DNA of 64,000 nt from Megalonaias nervosa (Eukaryota > Mollusca > Bivalvia > Unionida > Unionidae): contig JAECUM010003306.1 of assembly GCA_016617855.1 (NCBI GenBank), positions 1 through 64,000 on the forward strand, written 5' to 3'. This document shows, piece by piece, positions 37,401 through 49,207 of the stretch. The stretch's first letter is position 1, and the number at the start of each line of letters is the position of its first letter. The position numbers and the translations under genes were made by a program. The notes under the pieces were generated by a model, which was not told the DNA's origin, did no database searches, and was given only the letters and a program-made list of their open reading frames with translations.

Positions 37401-40400
37401 TGGTATTGATTTGTTTGCAATTGGAGCCATAAAACAGTGTCCAGTCATGTTGGAACAGGGCCATCTTAATTCACATTGTCTGGTTCACTAATCTGAGACA
37501 GGGTATGGGATATTTGATTCATACTGTTGCCAGTCCATACAACTGAAGTGTGAGACTGTAACTGAGGTGCTTTGTTTTGATCTCACACTCACTCAATGGT
37601 AGGCGTTAAAGGCGATTAGGTTTTGAACCCATGCGGTAAATGACCTACTGGTTCTGCCAAGAAAGGTTTATCATGATGCAAGGAGGAGGGAAGAGTAAGA
37701 ACTGCTGCTGACCATGATAACCCTGATCATATCAAAGTTGATGAATTGTGTGGAGTGTGGCACCCTTGGAGAAGCTAGTCGTTCACTGCCATGACATCTG
37801 TGTATAACTGATGATATTTTTGTCCCTCAAGGTGTGCTTCTGTGTCATCCCACCCTGTACTAAAGCCCACTGGCTTTCTGTCCATAATATGCAAGTGTGA
37901 TATGTATTTGTAGATTAGCAACCAGAGTAAGCTATAAATATAGAATGGTTGTCAATTCTGTGTTTACAAAGCTTAAACTTGGTTTTGCCCTTGGTCTCTA
38001 TCTGTTAGGCAAATGAGACTAGACAACATATACATGTGCTGCATGGCACGTGTCCTGCTTCATGAACTCAAGAGTGTATTTGCAGAGCTACACACTGTGA
38101 CAATTGCCTGTGAAAGGGCACACAAGGCCACCAAAATAGGTAGAGCATTGGAGCGTCGCTATTGTTATTCTGAAGTGGATGCTAACATATCAGTTCTAAT
38201 CAATGATACCAGTAGGAAAGACAAATTAATTGACTGTCCATACAAGTAAAATCACTGAAGCTTTGCTTATAGTAACTATGAAGTGGATACTATGACTAAA
38301 CTATGCAAACAAACCTTATCTGTGTGAATCGGACCATGGCAGAAACTATACAGCAATATAAGAGTTTTCTATCATACACACAATACATGCACACTGTTGT
38401 GAAGCATTACTATTATTAATTAAAAAGATATATCAATTATAAGCCAATTGTAAGTGTGCAAACTGTAGGAAGGCCAAATGATGGACTATAGTCAGGTAAA
38501 ATTGGTAAAACATCATGTATACAACAATGAGTGGATGCTAAGACTAGGTTAATATAGAAAGCTTACAAGTATAAATCAGATCATATTGGCAATTATGCAG
38601 CAATAGTATATGAGTTTTCTATATCACACACAAGACCTGCACCTATTTAAATACAGCTATAGCAATGTGAGGGGACACAATCGTGACCCATACGAGTATG
38701 TACCAAGGGTACCTAAGTGTGTGAGGATGGTAAGGTGATGATACTGAAAAGACATATACTTTGTCATCAAAGAAAGAAAACAAAAGTTGAAAATTTACAG
38801 ATAAAGTATATTTCCCTTCAAAGAGAACACTAATCCAACTTGCTTTAAGCTAGAAACTTCTACAATATGCATGTATGTAAATTGCGAAGCCTCTCAGTCT
38901 TGTAAAGAGAAAGCTACTTGGCATGAGTAGAAGTAGTAACTGACGTATTCATGGAATCTGGTATTAATTCATGCATCACCTAGGTAGGCAGACAACTTTC
39001 AGCTTTTTTGCTAGAAAGTCTTATCCTGAGAGGTCTGTATCTGCATGTAGTAGTAGTTCTCTTATTTGATTACAACTGGGTAATGTATTTGAAGAAATTA
39101 TATACTGACAATAATATATATCTTATTAAACTTACCAGAAAGTACTGCAGATTGACTTCAGTATCCACTTTTGGAAGGTCATCCATAAACAGATAGCTCA
39201 ATGCATAAGAAGCAAAACCTCGTGATGCCAAAAGGGCTGCACGAGACTCAACCAGGTCCACAAGTCCTCCAAACATGTCTATCACTGCTGGAAAAGGGCC
39301 TTCTCCTAAAGAGTCCAACATAATGAGGGACATTTTAAAACAGGTACATGTAGCAACTAAACACCGAATATCAGAATTTTTGCAGATGATGTTGATTTTA
39401 AATTTATCTAAATGCTTTCAACTGAGAATAAAAAATGTTCTACATTGAACAGAAATCCAATTTCCTTGCACTGCAGCTATAAAAAAAACAGCAAATCTTT
39501 GTATTATGTCACAATGATTTAAAATTATCTGATTTGTCTGTCAGTTTTGATTGCATTCAACAAGTTGTTTTTAAAAATGCTTAAACATAATGAAATTTGG
39601 ACAGAAGTCTCATATATGCCAAGGTTTGACAGAAAATACACTGCACTCTATACATTTCTTCACTTTTTCTGTTGACTCTCTTACTCATGAAGCTAAATCA
39701 TTAGGTAAATACATGTATATACTGTAACAGGACCAAGTACAAATATATTTTAATTTTTAAACAAATACAAAAGAAACTTTTTTTTCTGGTTTTACGATAA
39801 AACCTAGCAACAAAACATTGTTTCACTGCTAGGTTTTATCTTAAAACCAGGAAAAATAGTTTTCTTTGTATTTTACTAAAAATTAAAATAGGTATTTATT
39901 CATGATGTTATACTCTAGGGTCTTAAACTAAGTACCATAAAAAGCAAAACCAACAAGTTTAGTAAAATGCAACAAATAATTTATTTCCCTAGCATACAAA
40001 ATGAAAATTTAAAGGGAACTGACAGTATTAAGTGAAATAAATCCCCAAAAGTCCTAAAAGTTCAATCACAAGTCCAAAAGTATAGAGTGTCCCAAATGAT
40101 TTCCAGTACTGAATGTGCTGATGTGCCAATAGTCTTTGATCAGCTGATATCCCAATGGTCTTGATGTATCACAATGATATAATCCAGAATGTCCTTGAAT
40201 GAATTCACAATAATCCCAAAATAGTAATTTAGTCCAAAATCACTTTGTAATTCCAATGAATAATTTGTTAATAAAATGATTTCTCTCAAATTACATCTGA
40301 ATACAACTAACAAAGATTCTAGAGACTGAACATAAAGTAGGAATTAAACATTTGTTTACTTTAGAACCTTGTATAAAACCTAAGACAACAACAAGATGAT

Positions 40401-41481
40401 GAGGATGTGGATCATTCTCCGATCAATTTGCAAACAAGTTCACTTCTAGAACATTCTAAGGCTAGACCTTGAACTCAAATATCTGTAAACAACTTGTTTA
40501 CAACTTATAAATGTGTCAAAAATAAGGCAAACAATGATTTTCCAAGGGAAAAACCAAGGTCCTGAACTAAAATTCAAGTAAACATGTTGTTTACAAGTGA
40601 TTATCATCTTAAAATATAATCTACAATCATGGACAAAAGTTAGCTATATAATATGTGCTAACAAATGAAGCTTATAATCTACAATAATGGACAAATGTTA
40701 AACATACAATATAGATATACATAATAAGGAACAAAGTTTACTTGTCAACCTAAGCATATTTTATGTCGCCATGACTATAAAGGGTGGCATGGAGCATTCA
40801 TGATGAGGCAATGGGAATTAAAATGCCTTACACAGAGAAATGACACAAACAGCCAACCTGGCTTATTTTGGACAGAATTCAAACTCATTACCCCTTGGTT
40901 GTGAGTCTAAGCAAATGACTAAATACCATGTGGAATAAATATAGATAACTATATTTGTATGGGAAAATGTGACTAAGTTTTCTGAGCTATAATGCATGAC
41001 TTGAGGAATGCAGTGAGTAGAGTAGGCATCCGTCAGTCTCACGAGACCATGAATCTGCGCTGATGGATGTTGACATCTGTTTGTCAGCATCTATCATCTC
41101 TACAAAGTCCAATGTGAGAGTGGCAGTCTCTGTGTACAGAAATGCAGTATTACTCCAAAAAAAAATGAGTTCATATTTTTCCATACAAATGCATTAATCT
41201 TTTTATTTTATACTCATTTTGCTACAGTGTTAACAAGCTCTGCTAATTAAATGCAAGATCATTTCAGTAATTTGCATCAACCTCACTCAAATAATTCACA
41301 AATGAGATCTTGATGGTTTAAGACCTTTTACCAAATTGTATCAAAATCCTTTAAAATAAAGTCTCTACAGTCGACAAAAATCTCAACCAATGTTGTATTA
41401 AAATCAAGTCAAAAACACTGTCTCAGAAGTGGTAAGCCAATTTGCCAATCATTAATTTTCACAGGTCTTGCTCATAATAAA

Positions 41482-41526
<45 letters not shown>

Positions 41527-44500
41527 AGATTTGGATTATTAATGTAGCTTTAACAATTTTTTCAGTCATATCACTTCGATGTCTGCAGTGTGACAGTTTA
41601 TAGTGATGTCTAGCATTAGGGCATTATGCCACAGACATGTAGCATTATGTCGCACCATGCCACATTATTCTGACACCAGGCCAACCTGTCCTAACACTAA
41701 ACATGTAATGCTGAGTGCCAAGCAAAGCAACTAGTACCATATTTATAAGTCTTTGGTATGACTCAGCCGGGGTTCAAAGTACAACCTCCTGCATCCAAGG
41801 CAGATGCTCTAACCACTTAGGCCACTGTAGCAGTCCTATAACCCTTTACCTCATGCAAGCGCCTTTGGACACCTATACTCCATTTGCATGGAAGTGCCTT
41901 TGGATGCCTCTACACCATTCTCATGGAAGTGCCTTTTGACGCCTGCTGTAAACATCAGCCATTTTGAGTGGGTTTTCATAGCGCCACCTTCAGGGAAAAA
42001 CCCCTATTAGATACTACATTCATTGGTGTGAATGACCATTAAGTTATATCACGTGGTTTATGCTCTGGTCGAAATCTGCTATTTAAAGTAACTGGGTCGT
42101 ATTCTCCATGCTCCAAAATGGAGGTCGTGGATTTCGTTCAGTACTTACTTGAGTTTTCATGATTAGAATTACAATTATGAAAGCTTCAATAACTTAGGTA
42201 AAGGCTCTGATACTGATGTAGGAAGCCATTAGTTTTTATAAATTATCAAATTCAGCTGATTCAGTGATGTAGATGCAGACAAAGAACCTGTAAATTTCAA
42301 GTATGAGAAATGGCAGCTACGGTTGGTCACACGGCTTCAGTGACTTGACAGTGAACGAGTTTTCTCAAGATTTTAAAGCACATAAAAAATTCTTCTGTGA
42401 AAAACAATTATACAGCTATAACGATCGAATTTTACTCTTATATCTTTCCATACATAATATATGTGTACCAAAAATGTAAAATGGTTAAAATTGCTGTTAA
42501 ACATAACATACATTTCACTGCTTAACAGGCCTATGTGTATGGAGTCGAATAGGTAACAGGTGTTCTATTTACAGCACACTGCACTGGGTAACTTTGCTAC
42601 ATGCATATCGAAGGGCTAAAAAGCCATACACTCTGTGAGGTAAAGGGTCAATAAAACATACTGGATATCATGATGTTATGAGTCTATTTACCAAATCTGA
42701 CATAATTCTTATTAGAAATGCAGTTTTTGAGTGTTGAAAACCTCAGTCAATCAAAAGCTGAATTACCTAATTAATATGCATGGATATCGCTCATAAATGT
42801 ATCAACTAAAGATCTTGATTTAGGTCCAATTACCAAGTTTACTCAAAATCAAACCAGAATTATGTTCTCTAGAGTAGTAACAGACTCATCCTATCAGAAG
42901 CAAAATCATTCACATATGAGAAGCTCACTCAACACTGAATTCACATCAGATTTTGATCATATTTGCCTATGTTATGAGTTTGATTAAAATTGGATCAGAA
43001 TTGTGCCCTCCAAAAATGGTAACAATTTCATCCGATTAGGTGCAAGGTAACTTGATTAATATGCATGATTCTTGCTCATTATTAAATTCATCCAAGAATT
43101 TGAAGATGTAGGCCAATATTTTAAGTTTGATCAAAATAGATCAGAAATATGATCTAAAGAGTGGAAACAAGCTCAGCCAGTTGGATGAAAGACCACCGAA
43201 TTAACATGCACAGATCTTGTTGATTATCAAGTTCTTCTGAGAGCTTGAAGCCCATATTGCATGTTGGAACAAAAATCAGATCAGAGATATGACTTGCATG
43301 GTTGCAACCAACTCAACCAGTCAGATGCAAGATCTCAATGATTAAATCTGAGACCTTGCTCCTTAGTAAAATCATGTTAAATCTTGATGTTTTAAGCCTA
43401 TATTCCAAGTTTAATCAAAACTGGATCAGAAATATGGCTTTCTGAGAGGTAACAAGCTCAGGTAATCAGATGCAATGGTCACCTCATTAAAATGTACATG
43501 GAGCTGGCTCATTATCACAAACATATTAGAAATTTGGTCTCCAGAGTGGGAACCAACACTGTCAAACAGATCTGAAATTAATTCAATTGTATCAGAAATA
43601 TGACTTCTAGAATGGTAACAAGCAAATCTTGATGGATGGAAGACGGATGCAAGGCCATACCATAAGCTCACTTGAGAACCTGGCTGAAGAAGCTAAAACC
43701 CAGAAGAGTTACATTAACCCTTTTCTAGTTGATGATGATGATCCTAGTGATCTAGATAAAGCTCTGCAACTTACTTCTTGCATGCATATACAACCAATAG
43801 TCAGCTGACAGGATATGGCCTATGACTGGTTTTATCCACTTATTTACATCGAAGGGTGTGACATTAAAAAATCACTTAACTGGCATCCACTATCAAAAGA
43901 AATGTGAATTTTCTATGGAAATATTGCATTTTTGTTGTTTCTAGATGAAACTGATTGGTTTGCAAAAGATATCATCTCACAAATGAAGTACCACTAGTTC
44001 AGCAGGGTACATTTTATTTCCCTGTAATGCCCAATTTTTGAAAAAAATCTGCTGAGCAAATGTTCTCTTTTTACCAACAAGCACAATCTCACCATTTTTC
44101 GGACTGCTCCGCTGGCCAAGTGGTTAGAGCATCTGCCTTGGATGTGGGAGGTCACGGGTTTGAAGCCTGGCCAAGTCATGCCAAAGACTTATAAAAATGG
44201 TACTAACAGCTGCCTCGCTTGGTGCTCAGCATTAAGAAGTTAGTGTTAGGACTGGTCAGGTTGGTGTCAGGATAATGTGACTGGGCGGGACATCATGCTA
44301 CATGTCTCTGGCATGATGCTCCAGTACTAGACATCACTATAAACTGCCACACTGTAGACACTGTAGTGATATGACTGAAAAATTGTTAAAGCTACGTTAA
44401 GAATCCAAATCACAAACATCACCATTTTTCTCTGTGTCCACACAAAGTTAGTTTTGATAACACTGTGTACATCGCAAATGTTACTATCATCTACTCGAGA

Positions 44501-47500
44501 AAGAAAATGCATTGTCATTTCTTAAGTGAGAGTCCACAGCATTTCCTCTTAAATATTGAGCACTGTGTTTTAATTACAACATACAAGATTTCTGAAACAA
44601 TGATTTCAGTTTTACAGCAGCTGTGATAACTAGACTAGCTATGGGTAGCACTATAAAGTATCATACAAGGTCTCCATTCCTGCATGAACCACATCAAATG
44701 AAAATCTACAATCCAGCAGTACATTACAATGTAATTAAAAACATGTAATATATTTTTATGCTTGTAAAAGGATGGAGAAATTGTGTAAATAAAACATTTT
44801 CATACCAAACATTTCCTGAGGTTATTTCACACACTTTATTTTCATACCCAACCACACTCCAACAGCGAGTAAGAATCAGTAAAGCTTCAAATGAATTCCA
44901 GTGGAGTTCCAATATTGAATGTGCTTATGTGCCTGTAGTCTTGAATGTGCTAATGTGTCAATAGCCTGGAGTGTAGCATTGTACTAACAGACTTTTGATG
45001 TATCAATAATATAATCCAAGATGTCATCATCTGAATTCACTATAATTCCACATTTATGACCTAGTCCAAGAAGTATTAATGAGCACTTTGTAATTTCAGT
45101 GAATAATTTAAATACATAAAAATCTACCCATATTGAAACAGAACACAACAATAAGACTGATTCCACTTTTAATGTTAAGGTAGGAATTTGTAATTTTTCA
45201 AGTAAACAACATTGATATAAAAAGATAAGACACAATAACAGAGTCTGTATGTAGGTCATCTCTAAAATATTAGCTGTCAACAAGTTAAGGAAGTTTAAAG
45301 TGGAACATTAATATACTACATTATGAGAGAAGTAAACATCTTTACCTCCATTAATATTGATCTGAATACTTAATATATGATCACAGAGAAATATTAGCTA
45401 TGTACTGTGCAGTTTTCAAAATAAATGTAGCTGGTCAGGTAGGCCATTAACTTGATTTTGGACCCAGGTCAATTACAGATATAAATAACATATAATCATA
45501 GAGAAATGCCAACAAACATTGGCTGCCAGGTGTATGGTGTATATTGTTAAGTGTCTAGGTTCATACAAAAAGTAACAAGAAAAGAGTGAAGACAACAAGC
45601 TTCATACAATTTAACAAAATAATTTATTTTCCTAGAAAAAAACAAGGTAAAATCAAATCCAAAAATTAATCCAAGAATTAAAAAATAGAAGTCCTATCAA
45701 TGAAAAGTCCTAAATGAATCACAGTTCAACTCCCGTTGAAATTCAAGATGGAAGGTGATGACGTCTTCTATAAACTTCAAAATGGTGCTGTGTCAACAGT
45801 TCCTTGTTGAAACACAGAAAATAATATTCCAATCTGGAATTCTGAATAATTTTCAATACATGTCTTTGTCCAAGAATTTTGTAAGGGGCACTTGTATATA
45901 TGTTTTCCAGAGAAATGAATTACTAATTCCAGAAAATAAAAATTCAACTCAAACTGGTCACAACAAAACACCTTTGAGCTTCATAGGTTTAAAGCACAGC
46001 TGGCTTTTTCTTCTTATAACAATGAGTTATAAGACTATCTAAAACGCAAAACAGATTCCCATATGAGAGTCACACGATCATCTTCTTAGAACAATGTAAA
46101 AACATTTACATGCCTAACATCACATACTCTAGTATGGCCTTAGCTAAAATCAATGGTTCTTACTCTGAAAAAGAGCCAAAAAAAAAAAAAAAATTGTTTA
46201 CTCAAAACTCGATCTGATTTCTGAATCAAGGTCAGAAAATAGATACAATGTTTCAACTACTGGCTGTTTATCAGGTCAAACAGAACTGAACTGAATTTCT
46301 AAACAAAAATATCAAATCCAGTAGACAAAGTTGTCATTACAATAACACGTAATGGAATAAAATAAAAATAAAAAAATTTAAAACAAACAAACAAATAATT
46401 AAATTACATATACATAACAATATAACCAAGGAGGAATTTAAAATTCCTACATGGCATGAGACCATTTTCTAACTAAACTTTCTATTTACCTTCTGGTATG
46501 AAAACTGTTCCTCTCAGCTTTCCCTCTTTAACTGGTATCCTTTGAACATTTTTACTTTTATACCATCTTTCTATAGTTTTTTCTAAACAAGGGCATTCTA
46601 TTCCTGATGTCTCTGAATTAGGTTTTGCTCTCAAATTCACTCTTCTAGCAGTGTCTGCCCTTTTCTTTATCATCCTTTTCCCTTCTGTTTGACTCTCCAT
46701 GCTCCAAAAAAGCCCCATTGGTTCTATACCTGACAAAGGACAAGAGAATTTATAACTTAAAATAAAATGAATGTCCCTAGCTAGAATTCATAAGGGTTTT
46801 CTTATCTTTAAATTTTAAAATAAAATTCTTTTTCTTACAATTCTGCCTCAGATATCAGATTTTATACTACAGGATATAATTGAGAACTTTTTATTTCACA
46901 TTTGTTACAACTCTTTGGTCTTAAACTACATAACAAAAGAAATAAAAGCCAACAACTTTTGTATAATGCAACAAACAATTTACTTCCCTAGCATATAAAG
47001 TGAAAATTTAAAAGAAACTTACAGATTTGTGAATTAAATCCATATAGTCCTTAAAGTTCTATCACAAGTCCAAAAGTAAACAGTGTTCCAAATTCCAATC
47101 TTGAATGTGCTGATATACCAACAGTCTTGATATATCACAATGATATAATCCAGAGTATCTTTAAATGAATTCATAGTAATCTCAAAATACTGTTTTAGTC
47201 CAAAAGTCAATAAGCACTTTGTAATTCCAACAAATAATTTAAATGATTCCCCTCAAATTATGTCTCAACAGAGCTAATAATTATTCTACAGACCGAGCTT
47301 GAAGAAGGAATGAATAATTTTGTTTACCTCCACTTTATATAAAAACCTAAGACACAATAGAATGCCCCAGATATTCAGTTTTTTAAATAAGGCTAGACCT
47401 TGAACTCAAATAAACAACCTGCTGATAACTTAACAAACATGGACATATCTTGGCTATCTAAAAATGATGTTTACAAATGGCCATTAGCTTAAAAGTACAA

Positions 47501-49171
47501 CCTATAATCAGAAGCTGAAAGGATGAAAGAAAACTGATCTGTATTTGTGATGTTTATGAACATAACCATTTTGTTGCAAAAGATTGAAATCTTGATTCAG
47601 TGTGAACATATACTCTGGAGATAAAAACAAACGAGAAAGAGAGACTGTCTGGGCACTTCAGTTATGTATATGGGAGAATCGCGATATGCATAAACGACAA
47701 TTCATCTGATGGGTATTTATTAGATAAAAACAGACTTTCGTGTGGCAAAATTACTGGTTACAACTGAAATGATATCTTCATTTAATGAAGTCAACATGCA
47801 TTAAATTCTGATTTACTTAACTTCATTGCATTTATTAATAACAAGGTTATTTTTCTATGTATCATACCAGTACCTTACAAAGTATTATTCTATCAAACAT
47901 TTTCTGTTGTTTCATTTCATGAACTCTGAAACTGCTAGTTTTGGTCAAACTGTTCCATTTCTGGTCCCTCCTTCATTACCAAAATTTAATTTAGTGACAG
48001 TCTAATGTCCAAGCCGGGCCTGAGTTTGAAATTTTACATACTTCTATGAGGAAAAGCTTATCTTGCAAGCTACAGATGTTACTTAAGTAAATTTAGCATT
48101 GCAAGGCAAGCAAAGACAGGAAATGTATCACTGTTCTTTTGTGCAGCATCCATGCAGGAAGCCTTCAAAGACATTTTGTAGTTACATAGCCCTCCCATCA
48201 ACATGTCTGCCTCTTCATCAACTTTTGTTTCAATCAGAATTGGTAATGTTGCCTTTTTCTCCTGAACAATCCTCCCTGCCACAATAAGCATATGATCTGG
48301 ATTCATCTAGTCAAATCTCAAGTAAATGCAGAAAAGTGCAAATTACTACTTTCAAGAATGAAAGAGTTTTTCTTTTTGCATTATATATACCAGGAACAAA
48401 CATCACTTACATCTTCAACACCATTCCCTTTCTTCCCTAACCATGGGAATTTCTTTTTCCAATCTGACTGCCATTGTCTTTTCTTTTACCTCTGATTATC
48501 ATTTACCTTATCAGCCTTGTTTTGAAGTCACATAAGAAATTTCTGCTATGATCTGCCACTGCCTGTTCTACGGATTACTATTAACAATAAACACAACTTA
48601 GAAAAGCCAGCACATTTTGAAATGGCAGATCCAAGTTTGTACAGTTTGCACTTGGACTTGACTTAAAAGTCAGTATATATGGTACTTCAATATAAAGTGA
48701 CCTCACTTACAATGCAGTCCACTTTTATGGCTTCCTTCAGCAGTGTCACACTAAGGGAGTTCTGTCTGCCAATCAAAACTTACTTCAATTTACATGGAGA
48801 CAAGGAAACATACTGCTTATTGGTATCTAAACAACTGTGGTGAAAAGTAGACAGACAGACACAGGATCTTGCATTTCAATTTGGGGTCCTGCTATAATTA
48901 CTATCAAGACTGTAGTGATATGCTAATGTTCACATCAACTCTTCCATATGGAAAATTGTTTACAAACATTCTGACTTTGGAAGGCATGTCATAAGATGAC
49001 TCATAATTAGTACACATTGAAGTTGACAATAACCTATAAGAGAAAAATAAACAGGCATACTATATCATACCTGAAAATCAAGAACCATCATTAGATCAGT
49101 CAGATTATTTGACATAAAAATTGCACATAAAATCTTTTGCAACCAAGACGAACATTAATTTTTAAGCATTC

Positions 49172-49207
<36 letters not shown>

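Larger units (their letters stand above)
33569..39110 (-). mobile_element. DIRS-type (tyrosine recombinase) retrotransposon, decayed, about 5.5 kb
   Basis: Both ends carry the same ~110-bp repeat in inverted orientation: 33569-33680 (read on -) and about 38978-39106 (read on +). Shared words are GGCAGACAACTTTCAGC / AAGTTACCTGCC, GGGAGGGCTGGATTTGC / GAGAGGTCTGTATCTGC and GTAGTAGTAGTTC. Between them, - strand remnants follow the DIRS order: an unidentified 5' part, RT-RNase H and a tyrosine recombinase. Inverted terminal repeats and a recombinase instead of an integrase separate DIRS from LTR elements. It has many stops and shifts, so this copy is dead. It is oriented like the host gene and lies in intron 3. 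Confidence 0.75.
41220..43690 (+). repeat. Degenerate unit C satellite array with 3' module
   Basis: Unit C anchors (GATCTTGATGGTTTAAG, TTTGATCAAAATAGATCAGAAATATG, AAGCTCAGCCAGTTGGATG) recur at about 41220-41470 and 42660-43640. The block closes at about 43630-43680 with GGACGGATGCAAGGCCATAC-like sequence and CATAAGCTCACTTGAGAACC. A SINE and a piggyBac-like element (41478-42647) interrupt it. Confidence 0.6.

Noticed and set aside
38013..38249. + strand 78-codon frame as a host gene
   Set aside because: It lies inside the DIRS-type element, antisense to its genes, with no recognised domain or splice context.
48079..48306. - strand 75-codon frame as an extra exon of the BAAT-like gene
   Set aside because: Exons 1 and 2 already join perfectly within one Gly codon, and the frame has no similarity to the family; it is left unassigned.
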